Shown one piece after another: positions 18,447 through 27,389 of a stretch of DNA of 64,000 nucleotides. Source of the stretch: Anaerolineae bacterium (GTDB lineage: Bacteria; Chloroflexota; Anaerolineae; B4-G1; SLSP01); contig JAFGFI010000485.1 of assembly GCA_016931185.1 (NCBI GenBank), positions 33,557-97,556 of the forward strand. Reading direction: 5' to 3'. The notes beneath the pieces were generated by a model that saw only the letters and a list, made by a program, of their open reading frames with translations, ran no database searches and had not been told where the DNA came from. Each line of letters opens with the position of its first letter. The first letter of the stretch is position 1. The translations under genes and the position numbers were made by a program.

Positions 18447-18477
18447 TTTCGTTGGCGGGCGTAGCCCGCCAACGAAA
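18447..18477. terminator. hairpin between convergent murA and aldo/keto reductase genes
   Basis: Perfect 14-bp arms at 18447-18460 and 18464-18477 with a 3-base loop. It lies in the gap between two genes that converge. There is no T-run after the stem on either strand, so it may act as a transcription or RNA-decay barrier more than a classical terminator. Confidence 0.6.
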
Positions 18478-18489
18478 TATCACCCTCGC

Positions 18490-19659
18490 CTACACCGGTA
18501 ACAGACAAGCCTCTAACGCTTTGCCCTCACCCAGAATTTCATGAATGTGGACCATCCATTCACTGATGGGGATACGCTGCGGACACTTATCCTCGCATTG
18601 CTGGCACGCGATGCAGGCAGAAGCCTGCTCCTCCGCTGACATACGCTGATAATGCTTCACAGCATCTCCCAGGCGGTTATACATCACGCCTTCGTTCAAC
18701 ATCGCAAACAAGCGCGGGATGTTGAGATTCACCGTGCAGGGTAAGCAATACTCGCAGCGGGTACAAGGGATAGGACAAAGTTCCTGGTATTTAGCCCGCA
18801 CCTGTTCGACCACGGCTAACTCTTCCGCTGTCAACTTAGCAATTTCCGACCGGCTCGCGCTCTCCACATTTTCCGTCACATGCTGCATCGTACTCATCCC
18901 ACTGAGTACCACCGAAACTTCCGGCTGATCCCAGAGCCAGTTCAGCGCCCAGGATGCGGGCGTGCGCTTGATGGGCGCACTATCCCACAATGCCTGCACG
19001 GGGTCCGGTGGATCTGCAATACGCCCCCCCAGGATGGGTTCCATAATAACCACAGCCAGGCCCTTTGAGGCCGCGTACCGCAGACCGCGCGTCCCGGCCT
19101 GGTTCTTGACATCTATGTAGTTATACTGAATTTGACAGAATGTCCACAGGTCAGTAGCATCTATAATTTTCTTAAAGGCGTCAAAATTATCATGAAATGA
19201 GAAACCAAGATGATGAATACGCCCATCAGTCAACGCTTTCTCGGCCCAGGCTAACACATTCAACTTCTCCACCGTTTCCCAACGCTTCTGGCCTAAGCCG
19301 TGCAATAGATAGAAATCAACATAATCCGTCTGCAACTTCTCCAATTGCTCATTAAGAACAGCTTCCGGGTCATCGGCAGACTCCAGCTTCCATATCGGCA
19401 ACTTCGTCGCCAGACGGACCTTTTCCCGGTAACCATCTTGCAACACGCGCCCTACAAAACGCTCACTCTCACCATTGTGATAAGGATACGCAGTATCAAT
19501 GTAATTTACACCGTGATCAATAGCATAACGTACCATCTTCGTCGCCAACTCCTCATCAATCCGCGAGCGATCGTTAGGGTCCGTTGTAGGCAAACGCATA
19601 CATCCAAAGCCAAGTGCCGAGACTTTCCAATCCAATTTACCAAACCTACGATATTGCAT
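18490..19659 (-). CDS. aldo/keto reductase with C-terminal ferredoxin-like 4Fe-4S region
   Basis: This 389-residue protein has an N-terminal TIM-barrel NAD(P)H reductase. The catalytic tetrad is visible as D55 and Y60 (YIDTAYPY), K86 (ATKLP) and H120 (FYLLHG). The C-terminus carries cysteines for iron-sulfur binding: CPIPCTRCEYCLPC and CIACQQCEDKCPQ. This is the COG1453-type oxidoreductase group, found mostly in anaerobes; physiological substrates are unknown. Start ATG is preceded by AAGGAGGAG. It converges with murA and stands alone. Confidence 0.9.
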   Translation of the reverse strand: MQYRRFGKLDWKVSALGFGCMRLPTTDPNDRSRIDEELATKMVRYAIDHGVNYIDTAYPYHNGESERFVGRVLQDGYREKVRLATKLPIWKLESADDPEAVLNEQLEKLQTDYVDFYLLHGLGQKRWETVEKLNVLAWAEKALTDGRIHHLGFSFHDNFDAFKKIIDATDLWTFCQIQYNYIDVKNQAGTRGLRYAASKGLAVVIMEPILGGRIADPPDPVQALWDSAPIKRTPASWALNWLWDQPEVSVVLSGMSTMQHVTENVESASRSEIAKLTAEELAVVEQVRAKYQELCPIPCTRCEYCLPCTVNLNIPRLFAMLNEGVMYNRLGDAVKHYQRMSAEEQASACIACQQCEDKCPQRIPISEWMVHIHEILGEGKALEACLLPV

Positions 19660-19765
19660 TTCAACTCCTCCTTACTTAATACTGAAAAACTCATATTGTC
19701 TCGAATAACTCCAAAATTTTACACCGACTTACAGGAAACGTAAAACGTGAAACTCGGTTGCGATT

Positions 19766-19794
19766 TTGACAACAATTTGCAACTATGGTACTAT
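19766..19794 (+). promoter_or_regulatory. promoter of the Roadblock gene
   Basis: A consensus TTGACA at 19766-19771 is followed after 17 bases by TACTAT at 19789-19794. The transcription start would lie near 19801, leaving a leader of about 110 bases. Confidence 0.6.
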
Positions 19795-19912
19795 ACAATC
19801 GTTTTATATTCGCATCTCAAATTAGCTGTGTGCATTAACTTATTAACTTGCGCTCTGTCGTAATATGGCTAAAATCAACAGTGTCTGAAGTGTAGTACTC
19901 AAGGAGGGGTCT

Positions 19913-20284
19913 ATGGCTGAATCACGCGTGGATCGATTAACAAATGCTCTGTATGAATTACAATCTGGTACTGGTGACATTGAAGCCTCTGCTATTGTCA
20001 GCGTGGATGGCCTCATTATCGCTTCCGCGCTTCCGGCCGGTTCCGAGGAAGATCGGGTTTCGGCAATGTCTGCAGCAATGCTCTCACTAGGTGAACGTAT
20101 CTCCATGGAACTCCGACGGGGAAACCTGGACCAGGTATACGTCAAAGGCGACCAGGGATACGTCCTCCTAATGTCCATTGGCGAAGAAGCAGTGCTTACG
20201 GCCCTAGCCCGTCCCAAAGCAAAATTAGGTCTTGTTTTCTTGGAAATGCGCCGCGCGGTTGAATCACTTAGTTCTTTATTATAA
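19913..20284 (+). CDS. Roadblock/LC7 domain protein
   Basis: The 123-residue protein is a single Roadblock/LC7 (MglB-like) domain: ASAIVSVDGLIIASALP, then VSAMSAAMLSLGERIS, then a strand with YVLLMSIGEEAVLTALA. In bacteria such domains dimerise and often regulate small GTPases or signalling assemblies. No GTPase gene is seen next to it. AAGGAGGGG precedes the ATG. It has its own consensus-like promoter and is followed by an unrelated SRPBCC gene. Confidence 0.9.
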   Translation: MAESRVDRLTNALYELQSGTGDIEASAIVSVDGLIIASALPAGSEEDRVSAMSAAMLSLGERISMELRRGNLDQVYVKGDQGYVLLMSIGEEAVLTALARPKAKLGLVFLEMRRAVESLSSLL

Positions 20285-20479
20285 TGTATTTCGAGTGCGA
20301 CACACTTACGCAAAGAGCAAAAGTGAAAAAAGTTGATAGTTCTTATCATGACGGCTATCATTATTTCATAACATGCAATTCAAGGCAATAACGTTTTCCG
20401 GTTGCCTGTAATGCATCCGGTGTAACTTTTGGAGGATCTTTCAACATTTTAGCTGTATTATTTTAAGGAGGTAAATTAT

Positions 20480-20911
20480 ATGGCAGCAGTAGAAAAAAGC
20501 ATTATTGTTAATGCCAGCCCACAAGAAATCTGGAACAAGGTGAAGGACCCCAAGGGTTGGGCCTCATGGTTCGAGGGCGCTTCTGCCCCCCAAACTCTAG
20601 TCGGAGATGGCAGTGTGGGGACTGAAGTCGAGCTAACGATGACGGTAGCAAAATTGCCCTTACATTCCAAGCTCACCGTTGCTGAGGCCACAGAGTATGA
20701 ACGCTGGAAGGGAAACTTTCTCAGCCCTGGCCTGGCAGAAGGGTATATGCTGTGGAGCTATATGGATATGGGGCGACGCACAAAACTTACATTCCACATC
20801 GAGGCTGATTTAAAGGGAGCCGCAAAAGTTGCTGAGGGCATGGTAATCAAGAGTTTTGAGGAGATGGCGGATAAAACATTGATGAATGTAAAAACGATGC
20901 TGGAGGGGTAA
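20480..20911 (+). CDS. SRPBCC (START/polyketide-cyclase-like) family protein
   Basis: The 143-residue protein has the helix-grip start IIVNASPQEIWNKVKDP and a long C-terminal helix (about 110-140) that closes the hydrophobic cavity of this fold. The ligand cannot be told from sequence. A perfect AAGGAGG lies before the ATG. A hairpin terminator follows the stop. It may be co-transcribed with the Roadblock gene, although the gap is 195 bases. Confidence 0.85.
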   Translation: MAAVEKSIIVNASPQEIWNKVKDPKGWASWFEGASAPQTLVGDGSVGTEVELTMTVAKLPLHSKLTVAEATEYERWKGNFLSPGLAEGYMLWSYMDMGRRTKLTFHIEADLKGAAKVAEGMVIKSFEEMADKTLMNVKTMLEG

Positions 20912-20932
20912 CCTATCCCATACTGTTGTCTC

Positions 20933-20962
20933 ACCGGCACATCCGGTCCTGGATGTGCCGGT
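20933..20962 (+). terminator. intrinsic terminator after the SRPBCC gene
   Basis: A perfect 12-bp stem (20933-20944 with 20951-20962), a 6-base loop, then TTTT. Confidence 0.8.
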
Positions 20963-21134
20963 TTTCATTAGTGGGATTATTGCATTTAAAGACACAGACT
21001 GCAAAAACATTAGTATAAAACTGCGCTTTACATATTTTTTGCCCAACGCAGGCGCTCGGCGAACCCATTGACTCGTGAGACTTTCGTAATCTGGTCCATG
21101 ATCGGGCAAGCGCGATCCCCCTGTTTTTATTAGC

Positions 21135-21162
21135 TTGCAGATGATGCGCGGAAAGGTATAAT
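21135..21162 (+). promoter_or_regulatory. promoter of mutS, possibly giving a leaderless mRNA
   Basis: A perfect TATAAT lies at 21157-21162, with TTGCAG at 21135-21140 (16-base spacing). The expected start is about 7 bases downstream, at or next to the A of the mutS ATG at 21170. No Shine-Dalgarno sequence fits between them. Confidence 0.55.
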
Positions 21163-21169
21163 CGCCTCT

Positions 21170-23878
21170 ATGAATGAACAAGATAAAGCTTCCCCCTTAC
21201 GTGAACAATACTTAAAACTGAAGGCTCAGTACCCAGATACCATTCTCTTTTTTCGTCTGGGTGATTTCTACGAGACGTTTGATGAGGATGCAGAACTTGC
21301 GGCCCAGGAGTTGGACCTAGTCCTAACTTCGCGTCCCTTTGCGAAAGGGGTACGCGCTCCGATGGCCGGTGTACCTCATCACGCGGTGGAAAGTTATATT
21401 GCCCGGCTCATTGAAAAGGGATACCGCGTCGCCATCGCCGAGCAAGTAGGTGAGTCAACAGGACGGGGTCCAATGGAACGTCAAGTCGAGCGGGTCGTCA
21501 CACCCGGCACACTCATCGAACCGACCTTACTGGATGAAAGACGCCCTAACTATCTCGCGGCAGTCATCATTGATGGAGAACGCGCGGGTGTGGCGTATGC
21601 CGACATCTCCACCGGGGAGTTTGCAACAACACAAATCAGTGATGGTGGAGATCTTGACAATGCTAATGACATTGTAATGGCAGTACGGCAGGAACTTACC
21701 CGTCTGCAAGCCCGCGAAGTGTTGATTCCAGAAGTCGGATCGTGGAAAGACCGGACGACAGAGCAACCCGTGCAGCGGCTAGAAACGGCACTGGAAGGAT
21801 TGATCGCCGCTCATTTCACACCCTGGCCCGTCTACCGTTTTGACGAGATTACAGCCCGCCAGGCATTACTGGAACATTTCGAGGTGCGGACGCTACAAGG
21901 GTTTGGTTGTGAGGGCAAGCCGTTGGCAATCCGCGCAGCAGGCGCGGTCCTGACTTATTTACAGGATACACAACAAGGTTTGTTACCGCAAATCGTCGGA
22001 TTGAGTACCTATGCTACCGATCATTTTATGGCTATAGATGCTGCCACATGGCGCAATCTGGAAATCACAGAGACTCTGCGTGGGCAAAAGCAGGGTTCCC
22101 TGTTGGGGGTCATAGATGCAACACTCACCCCAATGGGAGGGCGGCTGTTATTAACCCGGTTAGCACAAGCCCTACTGGACATTGCTGAACTAGAGACACG
22201 CCTCGAGCAAGTGCAAGGATTCGTGAATGATGGTATTGGGCGCGCCCAGGTGCGCGAGATCCTCAAACAAGTGCCAGATTTGGAACGGATGAGCAACCGC
22301 GTGTTAGCCGGGAAGGCATCCCCTCGTGATCTGATAGGGATCCGGAAAGCATTAGAAACTGTGCCCGCACTACGGGAAGAATTACTACACGCGAAAGGCG
22401 CGACAACCTCGGAAAGTTTGACAACCGAGAACGGAGAAACAAAGACACAGGGGAAAGGATTCGCGCAATTGTTAGAAGGACTTGAACCGGTGCAGGAAGT
22501 AGTGGCGCTGATAACGGAGGCTATCGTGGATGATCCCCCGGCCCAGGTCAGTGCTGGAGGATTGATCCGCCCCGGATTTTCCACCGAGTTGGATGGCATT
22601 TTAGTGGCGAGCAAGGATGCCCGCGAGTGGATCGCGTCGCTGGAGAGTAAAGAACGCGCGCGCACCGGGATCAAGAGCTTGAAGGTGGGATATAACCGGG
22701 TATTCGGCTATTACCTTGAAGTTACTAAGGCTAACATTTCCCTTGTGCCCGATCACTACATCCGCAAGCAGACGCTGGTCAATTCCGAACGCTATATCAC
22801 ACCCGAACTCAAAGAATATGAGAGTCTGGTACTCAACGCCGAGGAACGTATCTCCGAATTGGAGACTCGGCTATTCCACGAGATATGCCAGCGCATCAAT
22901 ATCCACGCTGTAGTTGTGTTAGCTACGGCGCAAGCCCTCGCACGAGTGGATGTAGCAGCGGCTCTAGCAGAGGTGGCAGTTCGGCAGCATTACACGCGGC
23001 CCACATTTGCGCCGGAGCCGGTAATGCGGCTGTATGGCGGGCGGCATCCCGTAGTGGAACGCGCGGTCGGTAGGTTTGACAATCCCTTCACCCCCAATGA
23101 TCTGGAAATGGATACGGAAAGCCGGATTCACATCATTACCGGTCCCAACATGGCCGGGAAAAGCGTCTTCCTGCGTCAGAGCGCATTAATTGTACTCCTG
23201 GCACAGATCGGGAGCTTTGTCCCGGCAGACGAGGCGCATATCGGTGTGGTAGACCGGATCTTCACCCGCATCGGCGCATCTGATGAACTGGCAGCGGGAC
23301 AATCCACGTTTATGGTGGAGATGGTGGAGACGGCCAACATCCTGCACCATGCCACACCACAAAGCTTGCTCATCTTGGATGAGGTAGGACGCGGCACCAG
23401 TACCTACGATGGGATGGCAATAGCCTGGGCCGTCATCGAATATCTGCATAATCATCCAGAACGTCGCGCGCGCACGCTCTTCGCGACTCACTATCACGAA
23501 CTGATAGAGATGGAGGAACATTTGCCCCACATCCGTAACTTTAACCTGGCAGTGGCGGAAGAAGGGAAGGATGTCGTGTTCTTACACAAGGTCGTAGCCG
23601 GTGGTGCGGATCGCTCCTACGGTATCCACGTCGCGCGGCTGGCCGGCATCCCCGCGCCCGTCATCCACCGGGCTGAAACCCTATTGCAACAATTGGAGAG
23701 CGGTGAGTTCCGCCCTGGCACGGAAGATCCGGAACCCTTCCAGCCAATGCTGATTGCTAAAGATCATCCCATTGTTGAAGAACTACGCGCGCTGGACATC
23801 AATAGCCTCACCCCACTGGATGCACTGACGAAATTATACACTTGGCAAAAGCAGGTGCAGCAGAAAAAACGCAAATAA
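21170..23878 (+). CDS. mutS: DNA mismatch repair protein MutS
   Basis: This 902-residue protein recognises mismatches and starts methyl-independent repair with MutL. The mismatch-reading Phe-x-Glu motif is in GDFYETF near residues 34-40. The ATPase has Walker A GPNMAGKS (about 658-665), the signature DELAAGQSTFMVEM, Walker B LLILDEVGRGTSTYDG and a switch histidine in LFATHYHEL. Length is normal for MutS1 with one extra: residues about 405-430 are a Ser/Thr/Glu/Lys-rich insertion in the core/lever region. No Shine-Dalgarno is present, and a TATAAT ends 7 bases before the ATG, which suggests leaderless translation. mutL is not in the window. Confidence 0.97.
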   Translation: MNEQDKASPLREQYLKLKAQYPDTILFFRLGDFYETFDEDAELAAQELDLVLTSRPFAKGVRAPMAGVPHHAVESYIARLIEKGYRVAIAEQVGESTGRGPMERQVERVVTPGTLIEPTLLDERRPNYLAAVIIDGERAGVAYADISTGEFATTQISDGGDLDNANDIVMAVRQELTRLQAREVLIPEVGSWKDRTTEQPVQRLETALEGLIAAHFTPWPVYRFDEITARQALLEHFEVRTLQGFGCEGKPLAIRAAGAVLTYLQDTQQGLLPQIVGLSTYATDHFMAIDAATWRNLEITETLRGQKQGSLLGVIDATLTPMGGRLLLTRLAQALLDIAELETRLEQVQGFVNDGIGRAQVREILKQVPDLERMSNRVLAGKASPRDLIGIRKALETVPALREELLHAKGATTSESLTTENGETKTQGKGFAQLLEGLEPVQEVVALITEAIVDDPPAQVSAGGLIRPGFSTELDGILVASKDAREWIASLESKERARTGIKSLKVGYNRVFGYYLEVTKANISLVPDHYIRKQTLVNSERYITPELKEYESLVLNAEERISELETRLFHEICQRINIHAVVVLATAQALARVDVAAALAEVAVRQHYTRPTFAPEPVMRLYGGRHPVVERAVGRFDNPFTPNDLEMDTESRIHIITGPNMAGKSVFLRQSALIVLLAQIGSFVPADEAHIGVVDRIFTRIGASDELAAGQSTFMVEMVETANILHHATPQSLLILDEVGRGTSTYDGMAIAWAVIEYLHNHPERRARTLFATHYHELIEMEEHLPHIRNFNLAVAEEGKDVVFLHKVVAGGADRSYGIHVARLAGIPAPVIHRAETLLQQLESGEFRPGTEDPEPFQPMLIAKDHPIVEELRALDINSLTPLDALTKLYTWQKQVQQKKRK

Positions 23879-23893
23879 AAAACAACAAAATCC

Positions 23894-23914
23894 ACATTCA
23901 CTATTCACTATTTC
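23894..23914. repeat. ATTCACT heptamer repeat
   Basis: Intergenic run of ATTCACT-like heptamers between mutS and the DUF3048 gene, of the same type as other short tandem repeats in the window. Confidence 0.5.
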
Positions 23915-23936
23915 TAATTATGGAGGATAAAAATTT

Positions 23937-25133
23937 ATGGATAAAAAAGGATTTCAGATTCTGCTTTTCTTACTTATTGCTTTTATACTCAATGCGTGTA
24001 ACACACCGGAACCGGTAGCGACGCCAACGGCGACACGAACCCCCGCGTCTGTAGCGACAGCGACACGGGCCGCGACCCCATTACCCACCTTCACGCCCAT
24101 GCCAGTAGCGACTAACACGCCTCTGCTCGCGCCGACGGTCGAATTGCTGGAAGTGACCCCTCCACCCCTGGATGTTAATCCATTGACAGGACTCAAGGTA
24201 GATGATGTCGCGCAGCTCAATCGCAGACCTATTGCCATCAAAGTCTCTAACTCACCGGAAGTACGCCCACAGTCAGGCTTAAATATGGCAGATCTGATCT
24301 TTGAGCATTATGCCGAGGGCGGGATCACACGTTTTACCACCGTTTTCTACGCGAACGAACCGGAGCAGGTAGGGTCGGTCCGCAGTGGACGCCTCATTGA
24401 CCTGGAGATCCCGGCGATGTATGGCGCGCTTTTTGGTTATTCCGGATCCAGTGCGGGCGTCAAAGATCGGATCCGCAAATCAGATCTGTTTCCAGACCGC
24501 ATCGCGGCCCCGGACTTTGGAGTAGGCGAACCCTACTTCTATCGCGTGCCCCAAGAAGGTAAAGCGTTTGAGCATACCCTCTTCAGCAATCCTACCGTGC
24601 TGCGGCAACTGGCCGAAGAACGCGGCATCAACCAGCATCCGGAATTTCCACGTTACATGGCGTTCACCGAAAGCGCGCCCACCGGTGGCACACCCACAAG
24701 CTACTTTGAGATCAATTACCTGGCGGGTGTCTGTACTGCCGAATGGGCCTATGATGCCACCGTGGGGCGGTGGATGCGTAGTACAGCAGGTGTAGTGCAT
24801 ACCGATTATCTGACCGGCAAACAACTTGCTTTCGCCAACGTAGTTATAGTTTATGCCAATCACCTTGAGACCGACATTTTAGAAGATACCTGGGGAGGCG
24901 GGCACATGTCTATCGAGATCCAAGTCTGGGGCTCCGGCCCGGCACTCATTTTCCGGGACGGGCAGATGTTCCAGGGTTACTGGACGCGCGCCGGACGCGA
25001 TCATATGCTCACCTTCACCAACGGTGAGGGCAAACCCCTCCCCCTCAAACCTGGCAACACCTGGTTCCAACTTGTTCCCCTGGACACAGCCGTGAGTGAG
25101 GTTCAGACTGGGCAATTGACATTTACGCCATAA
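23937..25133 (+). CDS. DUF3048-domain lipoprotein (YerB-like)
   Basis: The 398-residue protein starts with a lipoprotein signal peptide, lipobox ILNAC, with Cys at residue 21. A Thr/Pro/Ala-rich linker (about 22-75) leads to the DUF3048 domain, with the family segment NPLTGL, then RPIAIKVSNSP, GITRFTTVFY and VGSVRSGR, and to the C-terminal DUF3048_C part. Expected on the outer face of the cytoplasmic membrane. The domain's function is unknown; YerB is the Bacillus member. GGAGG precedes the ATG by about 10 bases. The preceding gap (23879-23936) contains ATTCACT-type heptamers. Confidence 0.9.
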   Translation: MDKKGFQILLFLLIAFILNACNTPEPVATPTATRTPASVATATRAATPLPTFTPMPVATNTPLLAPTVELLEVTPPPLDVNPLTGLKVDDVAQLNRRPIAIKVSNSPEVRPQSGLNMADLIFEHYAEGGITRFTTVFYANEPEQVGSVRSGRLIDLEIPAMYGALFGYSGSSAGVKDRIRKSDLFPDRIAAPDFGVGEPYFYRVPQEGKAFEHTLFSNPTVLRQLAEERGINQHPEFPRYMAFTESAPTGGTPTSYFEINYLAGVCTAEWAYDATVGRWMRSTAGVVHTDYLTGKQLAFANVVIVYANHLETDILEDTWGGGHMSIEIQVWGSGPALIFRDGQMFQGYWTRAGRDHMLTFTNGEGKPLPLKPGNTWFQLVPLDTAVSEVQTGQLTFTP

Positions 25134-25293
25134 ACGTAAAACGACAAGCCGGAAGTTGCAAGTTAGGAATTGAAAGCCAAGAGGATTTTCCCAATGATGC
25201 AAATTATAGTGAGTCATACTATAAGAAGCTATTTGCGTTTCACATTTTACGTATAAGACTGGTCAAAAAACAAATCAACAAAGAGGTATATAT

Positions 25294-26016
25294 ATGCGCT
25301 TTGACGGACGAAAGCCGGATCAACTGCGACCGTTAACACTTGAACTATCCCCTGTGCGCTATCCAGAAGGGGCAGCCCTGGTTAAGTTAGGAGATACACA
25401 CGTACTCTGTGCCGTCACCTTGCAGGAAGGCGTTCCCCCATGGCGACGAGGAAGCGGCAAAGGATGGCTGACGGCAGAATACGCTCTTTTGCCGCGCGCT
25501 ACCCATAGCCGCACGCCTCGCAAGCATATTGAAGGAGGAAGAGTTAAAGAGATTCACCGCCTGATTGGACGCAGTCTACGCCAAGCGGTTGATCTCTCCC
25601 TGCTGGGAGAACGTATGTTATGGGTAGATTGCGACGTTATCCAGGCGGATGGGGGGACACGCACCGCGGCGATCATTGGTGGCTACGTCGCCGTCGCACT
25701 TGCAATGCATACATTAATCACCGATGGAAACGTACCATCGGGAGTCCTCAAACCTCCCGTCGCTGCCATCAGCGCGGGGGTGGTAAACGACGAATTTCTG
25801 CTTGATCTGGCTTATGCTGAAGATGCACAGGCTCAAATAGATTTGAACGTCGTTATGGATGCCCAAGACCACTTTATTGAAATCCAGGGTACGGCAGAAA
25901 GAGGTTCTGTTCCCCGAAGTACAATCAATACACTTCTGGATTTGGCTGCCACCGGTATTTATGACATCATCCACATTCAGCGGGAGGTCCTTGCGTGCAA
26001 TGGTATCGAGGTCTGA
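25294..26016 (+). CDS. rph: ribonuclease PH
   Basis: The 240-residue protein is a phosphorolytic 3'-5' exoribonuclease that trims tRNA 3' ends using phosphate. It has the family start MRFDGRKPDQLRP, the RNA-binding loop with TAEYALLPRATHSR, the phosphate-site segment EIHRLIGRSLR and CDVIQADGGTRTA. Length is typical. AAAGAGG precedes the ATG. The next gene starts 22 bases inside its 3' end, so translation is probably coupled. Confidence 0.95.
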   Translation: MRFDGRKPDQLRPLTLELSPVRYPEGAALVKLGDTHVLCAVTLQEGVPPWRRGSGKGWLTAEYALLPRATHSRTPRKHIEGGRVKEIHRLIGRSLRQAVDLSLLGERMLWVDCDVIQADGGTRTAAIIGGYVAVALAMHTLITDGNVPSGVLKPPVAAISAGVVNDEFLLDLAYAEDAQAQIDLNVVMDAQDHFIEIQGTAERGSVPRSTINTLLDLAATGIYDIIHIQREVLACNGIEV

Positions 26017-27389
26017 CACCTCAGCAACGACGTGTTTTGCTGGCATTATTCGGAGCAACCGCGCTCGTCTTGGTGTTACTGGTAGGGAGTGTCTGGAGCA
26101 CACTGCGAAGTGCCCCTCTCCCAACTCCCACTACTACACTGACAGAAACGAATGTATTAATTTCCCACGTGCTTACCCCATCCCCCACACTCTTCGTCCT
26201 GCCCACTCCTACACCAACACCTCCTTTCGATCCATTGGAAGCCGGCACAATTGCAGAAGAAGTTGCTGTAGCACGAGGTACGATCGCCCGTTGGGGAACA
26301 CCGTTAAAACTGGTTGAACAACACGAATTGACAACCGCGCTCTATCAAAGATACCAAACGTTGCCGCCCTTTACGTTACAAGCAAAAACAACTTTAGATA
26401 TTTTGGGACTATGGTTTTGGGATGAACCCGTGCGAATAGACACCCGCGCGCAAGCCCGAGTTGCCGCGGCTATTTATGTTCCAGAAGAAGAGCAAATCTA
26501 CCTGCGACGTGATTGGACAGGCTCTTTAGAAGATCTCAAAATACAATTGGCATTTGGTTACGCGCGTGCTATTCCTGAACAGTATGGGGACTTACAACGG
26601 TTACAGGATGAGGCCGATACGCTAGACCGGCATCTCGCCCTGTCTGCCATAGCTGATGGCGACGCGCTTATTGCCCTCTGGCGCTATTATGAATTAAAAC
26701 CCGGTACACCTCAAGCCAATGCGTTGCTCACCACGCTCATCCAAGCCACAACAGCCCATTGGATTCCCGAAGATCCATTATTATCCGATCTCTCTCGTCT
26801 TTCATTAGAGTTAGGGGGTACTTTTGCAACTGAGCTTTACAACAAAGGAGGAACTGAGGCCCTGGATATGGCTCTCCGCCGTCCTCCTCGCTCAACGCAT
26901 GAAGTGTTACATCCAGAGCATTATCTGGAGGGAGATAACGCGCGCGTCATTTCCCCCCTCACACCAGAATTAGGGCGAGGCTGGATACTCACGCACACAG
27001 ATACCCTGGGCGAAGCGCTAATGGGACTAACCCTTTTAGAATGGCGTGGAAAAGAAACACTAACCACCACATTGCCCTATTGGGATGGCGACCTACTCCA
27101 GGCATGGGATGGGCCACAAGGTGCATGCGTCGTGCTTTGGCAAACAGCGTGGAAGGATTGGCACGAAGCACGTCACTTTTACAATGAAATGACTACCCTG
27201 CTCCCCAATCGTGTTGCGGGATATACACGTGAGACCCCAGCCCCAGAGACCTTGCCAGCCGGGCAATGGTGGGTAGGAGACAAGGGCGCGGCTTTTCTTT
27301 ATCGCTACAGCGATCGCGTATGGCTCGTTTGGGGAACAGATCCAGAGGCAGTAGAAACCGTGGGGGTATCACTGAAAGATGCAAGATAA
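25995..27389 (+). CDS. membrane-anchored protein resembling a metallopeptidase without its HExxH
   Basis: The 464-residue frame starts at GTG 25995, inside the end of rph; GGGAGG sits 7 bases upstream, which decides the start. One membrane helix covers about residues 14-34, followed by a Thr/Pro-rich linker (about 40-78) and a large extracytoplasmic domain. The segment AFGYARAIPEQYGDLQ (about 186-201) lines up with AHEYTHALQDQ-type zinc peptidase motifs that I know from Chloroflexota proteins, but both histidines and the glutamate are absent. The following IADGDALIALWRYY fits the helix that supplies the third ligand region in such proteins. So it is probably a non-catalytic homologue; this is inference from pattern. 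It overlaps the next gene by 11 bases, forming an rph-this gene-SanA-like unit. Confidence 0.75.
   Translation: MQWYRGLTPQQRRVLLALFGATALVLVLLVGSVWSTLRSAPLPTPTTTLTETNVLISHVLTPSPTLFVLPTPTPTPPFDPLEAGTIAEEVAVARGTIARWGTPLKLVEQHELTTALYQRYQTLPPFTLQAKTTLDILGLWFWDEPVRIDTRAQARVAAAIYVPEEEQIYLRRDWTGSLEDLKIQLAFGYARAIPEQYGDLQRLQDEADTLDRHLALSAIADGDALIALWRYYELKPGTPQANALLTTLIQATTAHWIPEDPLLSDLSRLSLELGGTFATELYNKGGTEALDMALRRPPRSTHEVLHPEHYLEGDNARVISPLTPELGRGWILTHTDTLGEALMGLTLLEWRGKETLTTTLPYWDGDLLQAWDGPQGACVVLWQTAWKDWHEARHFYNEMTTLLPNRVAGYTRETPAPETLPAGQWWVGDKGAAFLYRYSDRVWLVWGTDPEAVETVGVSLKDAR

Noticed and set aside
22021..22674. Minus-strand open frame of 217 codons inside mutS
   Set aside because: mutS is conserved through this region; the opposite frame is Ser/Arg-rich without family features.
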